Below are positions 1-11,027 of a DNA stretch of 22,036 bases, in pieces (within the stretch, counting starts at the first letter, position 1; every line of letters starts with the position of its first letter). The DNA is from Obelidium mucronatum (Eukaryota > Chytridiomycota > Chytridiomycetes > Chytridiales > Chytriomycetaceae): the NCBI GenBank assembly GCA_025765595.1, contig JAIVFH010000403.1, positions 1 to 22,036 on the forward strand, written 5' to 3'. Position numbers and translations under genes: made by a program. The notes beneath the pieces were generated by a model that was not told the DNA's origin, searched no databases, and saw only the letters and a program-made list of their open reading frames with translations.

Positions 1-98
1 AATAACAACACCACCTTAACCAACAACATCACCGCCTTGACAAACCCGTCAACAATAACAATATCACCTTAACCCACAACATCACCGCCTTGACAAAC
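1..98. repeat. Two imperfect copies of a 45-bp minisatellite unit
   Basis: Positions 1-45 and 54-98 match at 42 of 45 bases (differences at unit positions 9, 11 and 22). The copies start 53 bp apart, which is not a multiple of three, so one reading frame cannot encode both the same way. Each copy in its own frame reads as an Asn/Thr-rich stretch. The second copy stays open to a stop near 160. The array may continue to the left of the window. It could be the tail of a repeat-containing gene or simply noncoding. Confidence 0.7.
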
Positions 99-159
99 AG
101 TGTTGATAATCTTTCTGCTTCTGTATTTGAAAATGAAATTGTCGGTGTTAAGGTATGAT

Positions 160-680
160 GTCAAAAAGGGAAACACAGCACGTTAAGCTGATTGGAATTA
201 CTCCGAATTAGACATATAATGGAACTTGCAATGACGGCATTTCAAGACAGTACATGGTGCTTCCAAACAGACATGGCATCGACCCAACAGAAGCACCAAA
301 TGTATTTAATTAATAAGAACTTGATAAATATTGATCTTATTCTTTCAGAGCCTCCCAATGCTTTCTAACATCAACATCATCAATCGCCTAGATAGTCAAA
401 CACTGAACTTGTATTTGGCGTTTTATCAGTTGCACCAGCCACAAGCATTAGTTGAGAGAAAGAGAAGCTTGGGCGCTCAGCTTGGATTGTTTAACGTTTC
501 ATACATTTAGGAATGAAAAAGCCCCGTTTTGCATGATCATTTCGTCATTTCTCGCTAATTTGAGATTTTGTGGCTGGAAGTATTTAACCCCGGTTTCCCC
601 CAGAGTTCGAATTTCGTGGCAGTGCAACGAAACCATTTAAAAATGGAACAAGCAAATCCCATTCCTCAGTAATCAATCGA
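160..680. other. Intergenic stretch, no gene recognised
   Basis: No conserved ORF, RNA gene or long repeat is visible. A TATTTAA at 581-587, about 100 bp before the start codon at 681, could be a TATA-like element for the next gene. It is a single weak match. Confidence 0.5.
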
Positions 681-2628
681 ATGAGAAAATACCTTGCTAT
701 TATCGGCATTAATCTTGCATTGGGAGTGTCTGCCGAACTGGTCTCGAAAGGAAACCAGTGTCAACAAGCATCAGACACTAACGGCCAATGTCCACAAGGC
801 ACCGCATGCTGTGAACCAAACTTGCTCTGTATTGGAGCTTCTGGTAACACCAAAGGCATTTGCCAATCAATTAAGAATCCAGTTGGAGGCTTGTGTGGCA
901 TTGTTGTTTGGAATCCTCCCGAATGTCAAGATGGCTTGGTTTGCGTATTGAATGCACAACCAAGTACCGGTCCACCTATGGTTGGAGGAGGTGGAATTTG
1001 CCAACTTCCACCTAGCGCCAGCACTAGTATCCGTACCTCGTCCACAAAGAATTCCGTATCATCGACTACTACGTCCTTTACTGCGACTTATTCTTCTGTG
1101 CCAGCCTTCAGTCCTGGCGGCTCTTTTGTACCTTATGTATCTGTTGACTGCCAAAACAGTTGTAGTATTTGTGCCGTTTCTGGTTCATCTGTGGTCACTC
1201 AAATCTGCAACCAAAAGGATAGTCCTTTATTTACTCTTCTCGGGAACGCGCTGGTTCCTGTGACTCGTCCCAATTTGCATGCTTGCCTCATTGCGGGAAG
1301 CAAAAATGTTACCCAAATCTGTGACCAGGAGTCTGTTGGTGCTTTTCCTGTTATTATTACGCCCTCCGTGCCTACAGTCCCGCCCGTCGTTCCATCCGCT
1401 GTCGTCGACTTTATTGCTCAGTTTCAAGCTGTTTTTAGCACGGCACCGATTTGTGCTCAAGAATCGTTCAGAAAGTGGTACGAAGGGACTTTGACACTTG
1501 ACACTGCTACGCGTTTGTGCTCAAACCTGAAAGAAAATATCCCAAAGCTTCTTACTGCTATCAACGAGGCATGTGGGCCCACCAAGAATCCTGTAAACAA
1601 TGAAAAGGACATTGCAGCAATCGTGAAACTTGTGAGTGAGCATTGAATCAAAAACTGTTCGACTAATAATTTTGGTAAAGCTTCCATTGATTCCTCAACA
1701 ATGCTCTATCTTAACTGGAACGGCAGTGGCATATATTTTCTCAGTGGCTGGAAATCCTACCACAGGAAATCCTACCACATCGTCCCCAAGCAGTGATGTT
1801 GGCGGACCGTGTGGACAAGCGATCTTGAATCCAGCAGTGTGCAAGGCTGGACTTGTTTGTATTCCACCAGCTGTGGCAATGCCCGGTGCTGCAGGTACTT
1901 GCGCATTGCCTGTAGTCACAACAACAGCTACGGCGCCCATCAGTGATGTTGGCGGACCGTGTGGACAAGCAATCTTGAATCCTGCAGTGTGCAAGACTGG
2001 ACTTGTTTGTATTCCACCAGCTGTGGCCATGCCTGGTGCTGCAGGTACTTGCGCGTTGCCTGTAGTCACAACAACGGCTACGGCACCCATCAGTGATGTT
2101 GGCGGACCGTGTGGACAAGCAATCTTGAATCCTGCAGTGTGCAAGGCTGGACTTGTTTGTATTCCACCAGCTGTGGCAATGCCTGGTGCTGCGGGTACCT
2201 GCGCGTTGCCTGTAGTCACAACAACGGCTACGGCACCCATCAGTGATGTTGGCGGACCGTGTGGACAAGCAATCTTGAATCCGGCAGTGTGCAAGGCTGG
2301 ACTTGTTTGTATTCCACCAGCTGTGGCAATGCCTGGTGCTGCAGGTACTTGCGCGTTGCCTGTAGTCACAACAACAGCTACGGCGCCCATCAGTGATGTT
2401 GGCGGACCGTGTGGACAAGCAATCTTGAATCCAGCAGTGTGCAAGGCTGGACTTGTTTGTATTCCACCAGCTGTGGCAATGCCTGGTGCTGCGGGTACTT
2501 GCGCTTCGACAGGCTCGCCACCCGCTCCTGGAACTACAAGCAGAAACATCAAAGCGAGCGGAGCATCTGAATTGGTGGGACGTGCGGCCTTTTTCGTGTC
2601 CTGTATTCTTATGGCTGTAATTAATTGA
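681..2628 (+). CDS. Secreted, probably GPI-anchored cysteine-rich repeat protein
   Basis: Two exons are proposed: 681-1635 and 1745-2628, giving 612 aa. The intron (donor GTGAGC at 1636, acceptor TTTTCTCAG ending 1744) joins phase 1 to the correct frame. An acceptor at 1726 is also in frame and would add six residues. Residues 1-18 form a signal peptide. Two cysteine modules follow at about residues 27-110, then a Ser/Thr-rich linker and a domain with two copies of a C-x(8-9)-TQIC motif. Exon 2 encodes five almost identical 50-residue modules with cysteine spacing C-x9-C-x5-C-x13-C and Thr-rich linkers. The last residues are a hydrophobic tail after a Ser-Gly-Ala stretch, as in GPI-attachment signals. 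No function is recognised; a cell-surface or wall role is inferred. It could instead be two genes, but the second ORF has no signal peptide of its own. Confidence 0.75.
1750..1779 (+). repeat. 15-bp tandem duplication
   Basis: GGAAATCCTACCACA occurs twice in a row and encodes Gly-Asn-Pro-Thr-Thr twice, just before the 150-bp array. It is in frame with the repeat protein. Confidence 0.85.
1792..2504 (+). repeat. Tandem array of 150-bp units (four full plus one shortened)
   Basis: Units start at 1792, 1942, 2092, 2242 and 2392, exactly 150 bp apart. The fifth keeps the cysteine core but loses the Thr-rich linker. Differences between units are few and mostly silent (for example GCG/GCA and CCA/CCT). 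The visible amino-acid change is Ala to Thr after the Lys of unit 2. Such identity points to recent duplication or gene conversion. Because 150 is a multiple of three, the other frames also stay open through the array. Confidence 0.95.
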
Positions 2629-2686
2629 AAACAGCGAAAGGGAGGGAATGTAATTTTGGTGTTTTGGAAGGGCGGGCAGTTGGTTC

Positions 2687-2692
2687 AATAAA
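2687..2692 (+). terminator. Poly(A) signal of the repeat protein gene
   Basis: AATAAA lies 59 bp after the stop codon and 64 bp before the start of the next gene. Confidence 0.55.
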
Positions 2693-2755
2693 GTCGTCGC
2701 GTAACGCCGTTCTTCCTCTAAATTTTTTTGCCTTTTCTCCAAACTTGAAACTTGA

Positions 2756-5700
2756 ATGGAATCAACGTCGTCATCATCGACTGGCCCAACAAAGCAGCGG
2801 CAAGCAGCCAGCTCTCGCAGTCGCAGCACAAGGGCATGCGATAGTAAGCATGGTTTTGTTTCGGAATCTGTCTGTCGACACTGACTTTGCCTTCAAACCA
2901 AGTTTGCAAACGAAAGAGGCAAAAGTGTTGTGGAAGTAATCCATGCTCTGGCTGTGCAGCTCTAAACTTGGATTGTAGTGAGTCTTTTGACTGGGGGTCA
3001 AGATATGTGGGACTGAGGAACACCAACGACAGGCTACTCCGTACCCCAGCTGAAAAGAGGCCCGAAGAAAGAGACGCCGAATACAGCCGACAGTATGTCA
3101 GGGTCGGCTCTGGAGTTGAGAGGGGATGAGCCGGACTTACGCAAGAGGTAACCTCAGTCCTGACAAATCAAAGCATTAATGCATTAATGCATTCAAACAG
3201 GGTACAGCAGATGGAAAGTATTCTTTCGTCGCTATTGCGGGGCTCGAGTGTTGTCAAGGATGAGGACAACTCCACTGCCAACGATGTGGACTCTGAAGAT
3301 AGTGAAGACGATTATGATGACACTTCAAATGTTCATGGTGTTAAACGGGCAAGAATATCCGAGGTCTTGGACGAAGAAGCAATGATTGAGGGTGCTGTTG
3401 TAGCCTCGCAATCGAAGAGGATTCCTGACATGACTCACTTGATCAATGCATTGAACTCATCAAACAATCCCGAATCTATGAAGGCAACCTTAGACTTGAT
3501 GAATCAGCTTCAATTCATGTCTGAGACTGGGTCCGTTCAGCCGGTCAAGAGAGAGCAGTCGAAACAGGATAAAGGATTTCGAGGCATTGCCTTATCTCTA
3601 CAGCGTAAAATGAGGCGGGGTATTCAGCCGTCTCCGAAAGACCCGAATTCTCCCTCGGACTATCTCGTATCGTCTCCCAATTCTCCCATTTCAACGAGTA
3701 GTATTCATTCTGGGACGAAAGAGACCCGAACGATTGTCGAAGATTTAGCATCGGATACTATTTTATTCTTCGGATCTACGTCCACAACGACGTCTTCGGC
3801 TTGGCGTCAATCCCCGCGGTTTGCTGGAGGAATCATGAACATTTCTCTCAGTTTTGAAGCCAACCCTCCTTGTCCGAAAGTAATCGAAGGAGACTATAGC
3901 CCGCCTTGTCGTGTTGAACTGGTGCTGCACCTAGTCGGAATGTATTTCAAACACGTCCATCCATATTTTCCGATGATTCACAAGAATCGATTCTTCCAGC
4001 AGTTTAAGGAAAAGCGAACAGACGTAAGAAGTCAAACATTGTGTTTTCCAATTCCTAATTTGCCTTTTTTTTGGGGGGGTCAGCATTTCAACTTGTTGTT
4101 GAATAGCATGTGTGCTCTCATGAGTCAACAATGTCGGGACTTGACGGCTTGGGGAGTCACGAATCCTGTGGAGCTTCATATGGCGTTTTTTGAGCGCGCA
4201 AGAGTACTATTGGGCCATCAGTTTGATTGGCCCCATATCAACAATGTTCAAGCTTTACTCCTGCTTTGTATTGTTGGGCAGGGCACCAACATTAATGCCA
4301 CAAGCTACCACTACATCGGTGAGTGAATTTGAAGAAATTCTATTAGATTTAACATTTGTTCCAGGAATTGCTCACCGTTTGGCTGTTGAACTTGGTATGC
4401 ACCGGAATTTGGACAATTTAAGGCATCCATCATTGGACCCAGAGTTGTTGGAATCAATGCGTACAACCTGGTTCTGTCTATACATTTTGGATCGTTACAC
4501 TAGTGTAGTTGAAGGCCGACCTATGGCCATCTCTGATGAAGGTAGGAGTAGATATAACACTCATCAAAGTGGTTAATTTCTGTTCTTTTCGCTTAGAATG
4601 GGATACACCATTTCCTGCGTCTAAATCAGCAGAAATCAATAGTTTACGACACCATGTGGGTCTATGTGAAATTCTCGGACGCATAGCGAACTTTGTCAAT
4701 CGTCCTGGCCGACCAGGACCTTCAGCTCGAACAGCCACTTTTCCGCATTTATCTTCTACGCCATCGACGCAGAAAGATTCAAAGAAGATCATTGAAGAAA
4801 TAAGTTCGCATCTCAACTCGTGGCACCAAGGGTTACCTACTCAATGGCAACAACGCCCAGCTCAGGGATCGACTTGGTCTTTCCATCATCATTTGTATGT
4901 GATGTTCCACACGGCAAGCGTTTTGCTTCACCGCTTGGATGTTGGGAAATTCGATCAAGTTTGCTCCAAGAATGCGACGGAGATATCGCGTGTGCTAGAC
5001 AGCCTTCCCGTGCTCCCAGATATAACGGATAAGGGAAAGAGTCCAGCATTCTTCTCTGATTTTGTATTTGTTCTACCACTTGTCGTTTATTCGGCTCTGA
5101 CAGCGAGTACGCTGTTTCTGGATCTGGCCCTTGCAAACAATGCGGATGATGGAGGAAGCAAAAAAAGGAAGTCTCGATCATCGAAACCAACGGCTTCATT
5201 GGCGGGCAAGGTCACACCCGAAATGTCCAAATTTGCAGCCAAGCAGCTCAGGAAAAGTCTGGTTGCTTTTGACCGTCTGAAAACGACAAGTCTATTCGCA
5301 AATTATTATGGGCAATTGATTGTGGAGGTTCTGAGAAACGATGGAATTGTTTTGCCTTCTGACGCCGACGATGATTGGTCTCCACCAGCTGATACTCCTC
5401 CACTTCCACCAGCAGTTGCAACCCCGGCTTCAACCTCGCTCTTCAACTTTTTTAGTTCGTCTGTTGCAGGACCTTCTTCAAGTGTGCCTTCTGGAATGCC
5501 AAGTGGATCAGCCTCATCGACTGCCCACCAAGAGTCCATCACAACTCGATTCGCCAATAGTATGAAAGCTGCTGTCGCAGAGGGCGTAACAAATTGGAGT
5601 AAGGATGTCGTTCCCCCCCATTTTTTTTTCTTCCATCTTTTTTTCCCAACAAGTTGATTTTTAACTTCCCTTCCAATGATAGATGAATTCCTCCACTTTT

Positions 5701-6263
5701 CACCAAAGATCCAAAACAACCAACTCGCGCCTGGATTCATGAATGCCGCCAGCAACATATCTTTCCCGAATCTACCCAATTTACCCAACCTTCCAAACAT
5801 CCCGAATCCTATAAATGCATTGCGCGAGTTTGGAAGTGGGTTACTCTATGGACATGGGAACCATATGATGAGTGCCGTCCATGAACCTATAAAACCGGCA
5901 GACTCGGAAGTACATGGGGGGGAGAACAGGGGCAACAGCAGTAGCAGCAGCAGTAGTGCTGCGGGCCCAGATTTGGTTTTTGCAGATGAAGAAGTGAAGC
6001 ATGTGAACAGTCAAACGTCGCAAAACCAATCTCAACTGCCGGAAGCAGGAGGGGAGCCAGTTTCGATGGCATCACCGTTTTTCAGCGACATTTTTTCAGA
6101 CTTGTTGAACCCACTTGTGGAAAACTCCTTATGGAATGAAGTCAACTTGAGTGGTTTGGGAAGACGAGTGCCTGGTTTTGGGATCTCTGGAGCAAGTCTG
6201 GGGAATGACGGTGACAACGGTGGTGAACAAAACCATGCTGCTCATACCGATGGCAAGAAGTAG
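2756..6263 (+). CDS. Zn2Cys6 (Gal4-type) fungal transcription factor
   Basis: Eight exons (2756-2843, 2903-2977, 3033-3147, 3201-4023, 4084-4318, 4365-4541, 4597-5598, 5683-6263) give a continuous 1031-aa protein. Exons 1-2 form the binuclear cluster: Cys 28, 31, 38, 44, 47 and 54 in the C-x2-C-x6-C-x5-C-x2-C-x6-C pattern, followed by the basic linker KRGPKK. Exon 4 opens with a short helix and an acidic stretch. The Fungal_trans (PF04082) core spans about residues 300-510, with GIAHRLAVELGMHRN, a WFCLYILDR segment and GRPMAISDEEWD. The C-terminus is Ser/Pro-rich with repeated Asn-Leu-Pro. It should bind DNA in the nucleus; the targets cannot be told. The intron at 4024-4083 is 60 bp with no stop, so its retention would keep the frame. 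The 3' end converges on TRAPPC11 with a 106-bp gap. Confidence 0.9.
3173..3193 (+). repeat. Tandem GCATTAAT octamers inside an intron
   Basis: GCATTAAT occurs at 3173 and 3181, followed by GCATT, inside the third intron of the Zn2Cys6 gene (3148-3200). The block is also largely palindromic (ATTAATGCATTAAT). Confidence 0.8.
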
Positions 6264-6369
6264 AGACCAAAATTTCCGTGTAATAACTTATTCTTTTCCT
6301 TCTTTTTTTTTTGGCTGAGCAGAGCATGCTGGAAGTAAAAAACAGAAAATATAATATGTCTTGACACTT

Positions 6370-9300
6370 TTATTTTGCCGCTGGCCAGACGTACAATGTA
6401 AGGTCATCCACAGAACCACCGCCTGCAACATGAACAGGAATAATCTCATCTACTAAACCCGGCAGTTTTGCGTCATCGCCATCACCCTCGCCCACAACAG
6501 CCTCAACATTTACAACCTGCCTTGTCACCTTCACTTTGGGAAGTTTGCAGTTTCCAGCAGCCAGTGGTATAAAAACAAATCGCAATGTTCTTTCAGATAA
6601 TGGAAGGAGGTGCATATGCTGAAGGGCCTTGCATCCACTGAATACAAAGGCGTCGGATGGCTCCACAATCATATTGAGATCCAACATGGCCAAGCTGGTG
6701 TTTTGTATTCTATACGATACAGATATTGGTATACCCACCCTCGCTTCTGAAGGAAGCTCTATGGAATATGAATCAGAATGTCTTATAAAAAAATGAAAAA
6801 AAAGCACACACCAAAATATGTCCAAATTTCAGGATACGCGAAATCAAGAGCCGGGAGTTTAATAAGTGATCGACAGTATTCTTCAGCTTGTCCTGATGAC
6901 CTAAATGAAAAAAAAAAGAGTCAGTAAACTCACCCCATCTTTTTTCTCTCCCAAACCTTCTTCGCCAATCTACAGTTAATGCCCCAACAACAACTTCACC
7001 ATGCGTTTTCAAAACATCAAACTCTACCGACACATGAAAAACGAAATTCCTCATATCACCGTGCTTTAAACTGATCACAGCATCAGCATCACTCACATCC
7101 CCTTGAAGCTTTGATGCAGCAGCAACCGCCTTCACGTCCACCTTCATTCCATCCAACAATCCATTACCAACAAACTGTACATCCTTGACAGCCAGTTCAC
7201 AAGGCGCTTGAACCTTTACTGACGCAACAATCGTCCATCCACAATGTTTCACCAACTCAACATCTGGATTCAAAGCCGACAGTAAACCATTCTCGTGGAT
7301 CCAAGAATCCCCTTCACCACCACCACCACTACTACTACTACCGTTATTAAACGCAACAATCGCCCTCGGCTGCTGCAAAAACGTACACTCAAACGCCTTC
7401 ACACAAGCAACCTTGAAACTCTCCACCTTCCGGAACCGATACTGACTCTCCCCAACAAGATCCCGACTTGCATGTCGCCCATCGTCCTCCTCTTCATCCT
7501 CCTCATGGTCTCCCTCACCCTGTTCATGAAGCATCTTAAAGTCTACATTCACATTGAGAGAGCGTTCGGCGGCGACTTTCAGCGCACGCACGTGAAACTG
7601 GATTTGAGTTTTCGTGTGGGCCTTGAGGATTCCGATTGGGATTTTCGTGAGCGCGTGATCGGGGTTATGTGTTGTTGCCACGTTGTTGTTGGACTTGGAC
7701 ACGCCGTCGCGAGTAGCAAAAGGATGTTCACTAAGAAGGTTAATGTGGTGCGAGGAAGAAGCTGCACTCGTTGAGGATAGGGGAGTTGAGCCGCCATGGA
7801 GAGGTTGAAGGTGAACCGCTTCCTTTGCAATTTGACTCGTTTTATCTTGGGGAAAAAAAAAAACTCCAATTAACAACCCCCGCGAATTCTGTGTTTGAAT
7901 CATCCTTACCAAAGCTCTCCAGAGACATGGAGTTCTTGAAATCAATATCAACTACACCTTCTAAATCTTCGTCTTCTTCGTTCGACAGCTCCAAAATCAT
8001 TGGAAATGTTTCATCCAACAAAATTGGACCCACATGGTCAACCAAACGCAATTTGAGTTTCGGTTGCCGCTGAATGACCCGAACTGTAGATAACTCCCCA
8101 TGTCCATCCAACCCAATGAATCGAGGCTTTGTGGAGTCGCTGACTGAAAACCACTTTCTCCGAATGCTGGGATCTTCTGGCCTTTCTCCAATCTTGTATT
8201 GCAAATTAACTGTTCCCGCATCCTTCTCGATAGTCACTACAACCCCAATAATCTTCAAATCCTCACTTTCCATTGGAATCACTTGCCCTTCAAACACCTT
8301 CTTCACGCCAGGAACCAGCACCAAGTCCCCGCGATGAACACTCACGCGTCTTTCCTTTCCAGTTGAAGTTGGCGTGTCACCAGGTTTTCCATCGGGATCC
8401 ACCTCTCGCACCGTTGAACTGCAATCAACAAAAGACACTTTTCCTCCCGCCTGTGTCGTCGCCCCCGCGTGTTCAGGAGCCGCACCCTCATGTATCCATA
8501 AATTATCCAAACGCCCATTCGAAAAGAGAATGCGAATTTTGCTCAACGCGAACGGCACGGGCCACCCAGCTTCCCCACCCTGCGGAAACAACGTGACTTG
8601 GAATCGAACACCATCTCGAACATACCCATTCGGCTTCTTGAACTGAACCCCACACCCCATAAACGCATTGATCTTATCCATTTCAACTACAGTTGAAAAG
8701 CGATCGTGTGGGTGTCCTTCTCCTCCTCCTCCAGGAGGCCCTTGCAACACAGCCACCAACTCTTGCCAAACCGTTTCCCTCTCTTCTTTACCAGGAGTAA
8801 TGTGCTCACTACATAACTCTACTAATCCTTCAACTACACTGGCCACCCTGCCTTCCACTTTTCTCGCGCATTCTACGGTTTTGGCTAGAATGACACCCAG
8901 GACGGCAGGCCAGTTCTCTTTTCGGTATGTTTTGCTGATCCGTTCAAAAAACTTTAACGCCATTTCGTGTCTTCCACTGGATTCGTAAACTCGCGCGATT
9001 TCAGCTGCCAAGAACAGAGTCATTCTTCCCGACTTTTGGCGCTTGAATTGTTCATACGACTTTGTGAGGAGGTCGATTGTGAGGGAAGTATGGTCGGTTG
9101 TCCGTTCGGCTTCGAGGCATTGCAGTTCTGTCTTTGCACGGGCAGATGAATCTAAATAAAAAAACAAACAAAGGGATATAGATAGAAGACATGAGCATTT
9201 ACGGGGGGCCACGATTTTTTGACTCTGAATATCAACCTGTTGGAAGCATGGCCAAGGCGCGCTTTTTGGCCGCCAGATCGGCAGCCTTGAAACGGGCGGC

Positions 9301-10962
9301 ACGTTCTTCGATGCATCCAGCAGCATGGTAATAGTAATATCCTGCGTGTTGAACCACAAGGGTAGTGATTGTCGAGCTGTATGGGCCAAAAGTGTTTGAC
9401 GAATCACCGCCCGATACAGCATTACCGCCAGCAGTAGTCACAGAATTTAAAAGAGAATTCGTTGAGACAGTTGCAGATCCGCCTATAACCGTTGGAGCCG
9501 TCATTGCTGAGCCAGGGGGCGGGAATGGCACGCGGAGGCCAATCTTGGTAGCCATTTCAATGAGTTCACCAAAGACACGACATCTAACAACAAAAGACAA
9601 AGGTTTTAGTAATACTACCTTTTGGTTATCCAGAGAATTCACGTAACTGTTTGGAAACCCATGCCCAATACTCGAACGAACCGTTTCCTGGGACAACGGC
9701 TGCAAAGTTTCGAAGGCCAGGGATGGTAAGCGAAGCAGAGCTTCCACTGGATTCACCCGCGAATTCGGGCAAGCATTTAAAGTTGTTCAAGTGTTTGTAG
9801 TGCTGTTGCAATGCAGGAAGCGGGTTGTCTGCGTACAAAGCAAGTTTACAAATCTATGATTGGATCAAAAAAAAAAAAAAAAATTGAATAAATATAGCGC
9901 GAATAGAGTTGAATTTTCGGGTTACTTTTATGCTGATGCAATCTGCCAAGATCTTTGCTTCAGTCCAACGCAGAGAATACGGAGTAATCAGCTCTGCACC
10001 GTTTCCTCCTACGAACGATCCAACACCAAGAGTGGAATGAAACATATCCATTAAGCCCTGATATGCATCTTCATAATGATGGGCAGCCGCCTCCAGATCC
10101 TGCCGAAACTCTGCAAATACGGCCATCTTGAAGTCATAACGAACATTCCAGCCATGGGTATGCAAAGGTTGTGAAGACACTGCATTGTGATCATCGTCTA
10201 TATCAATCAAATTCGGGATAGAAGGCGCAGCTGGGGCAGGAGGTCGAAAAGTCAATGGCGGTAGTTTGGACTTTTTCCGTTTGACACGGCGACCGTGTTC
10301 GCGGTAATAGTTTACGGCATCCTCGTACAAGTGCTTTTGCAGACCGGCGACGAATTCTTTGGTCTCTTGTTCGGTCGAGAGGGCGTTGAAGATGAAGAGC
10401 GAGTTTCGCGAGTCGAGGCCGCACTGGCGACGGATCTACTCGGCGCATTCAGAAAGAAGAGAAACAGAAAAAAAGAAAGAAAAGAAAAGAAAAGAAAAAG
10501 AAAAAGAAAGATGCGCACGGCCTGGATGCGGTCTTCGAGCAGCTGGTTGCCCTTGGGCAGCGTGTCGAGGATCAGCACGAGCACCGTCTTTGCGGGCTTC
10601 GCGGGCGGCAGCACCAGCGCGTCGCCCGGCGCCGGCGGCAGCCGCCGGAAGAACACGGCGACGGCGGGCGCGGCGGCGCGGTGGCGCGCGGGCCACAGCG
10701 GCGTCATCAGCCCGCCCGGAAACAGCGGCGACGCCGAGGCGCGCGGCGACAGCGGCTGGCGCGCCACGCCGCCCGCCGCCGCCGCCGCCGTGCGCACGTG
10801 GAAGAAGCCCTTGCCGCCGCCGCCGCCGCCGCCGTCCGCGTTGCGCGCATTCAGGCTCGCGAGCAGCTGCGCCTCCGCCGAGTCCGCCGCCGCGTCCGTC
10901 AGTCCGTCCGCGAGAAGCAGCGGCGTGTGGTGGAGCACATACTCGAGGGGATACGTCTCCAT
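6370..10962 (-). CDS. TRAPPC11: TRAPP complex subunit 11 (foie gras/Gryzun family)
   Basis: Eight exons on the minus strand (10519-10962, 9926-10435, 9648-9853, 9237-9583, 7910-9151, 6934-7845, 6812-6892, 6370-6758) splice into 1376 aa without a frame break. The start METYPLEYV and the later SPLFPGGLMTPLW fit fungal family members. The foie-gras region (PF11817) holds GLDSRNSLFIFNALST, a YEDAVNYYREH helix, a GWNVRYDFKMAVFAEFRQD segment and RWTEAKILADCI. The C-terminal Gryzun-like part has ARVGIPISVSYRIQNTS and SDAFVFSGCK. Family knowledge: TRAPPC11 is a TRAPP subunit in ER-to-Golgi and Golgi membrane traffic. Introns 3 and 4 need donors GTTACG and GTTGAT. The intron at 6893-6933 is only 41 bp. 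Exon 1 is extremely GC-rich with Gly and Ala runs. The last two splice junctions are the least certain. Confidence 0.88.
10451..10510 (+). repeat. Purine (AAAAG)n-like simple repeat
   Basis: The plus strand is a run of A with interspersed G. On the minus strand it forms the long pyrimidine tract of TRAPPC11 intron 1 (10436-10518), which ends in the acceptor TAG before the foie-gras region. Confidence 0.85.
10519..10962 (-). other. GC-rich island covering TRAPPC11 exon 1
   Basis: The row 10621-10680 contains 52 G or C in 60 bases, against 22 of 60 at 11581-11640. The rise stops at the intron 1 boundary and at the start codon. Nearly all codons in this exon end in G or C, unlike exons 2-8. Confidence 0.85.
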
Positions 10963-11027
10963 CTTTTATTATCTTTTATTATTATAATATTTATTACAAT
11001 AAACAAACAAACGCGTAAAAAGTGGAA
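10963..11027. promoter_or_regulatory. 65-bp divergent (bidirectional) promoter
   Basis: Only 65 bp separate the start codons of TRAPPC11 (minus) and the first small secreted protein (plus). The segment is AT-rich, with TATAAT-like sequence near 10983. It also holds AATAAACAAACAAA (forkhead-like TAAACA) around 10999-11010 and ACGCGT at 11011-11016, identical to the MluI cell-cycle box of yeast MBF targets. The spacing is seen directly; the binding-site assignments are inference from short motifs. Confidence 0.55.

Noticed and set aside
1636..2628. Repeat array as an independent gene starting near 1636
   Set aside because: That start gives no signal peptide although the product is clearly extracellular in type, and a good intron joins it in frame to the secreted exon upstream.
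1695..2829. Long minus-strand ORFs of 285 and 362 codons across the repeat array
   Set aside because: The 150-bp period keeps every frame open once one unit lacks stops. The plus strand has the signal peptide, conserved cysteines and silent-site variation.
6901..6933. 33-bp in-frame intron in TRAPPC11
   Set aside because: It gives a continuation unlike the family; moving the acceptor to 6893 restores a family-like strand and a more usual length.
7295..8988. Plus-strand ORFs antisense to TRAPPC11
   Set aside because: They lack family features and mirror a conserved, correctly spliced minus-strand gene.
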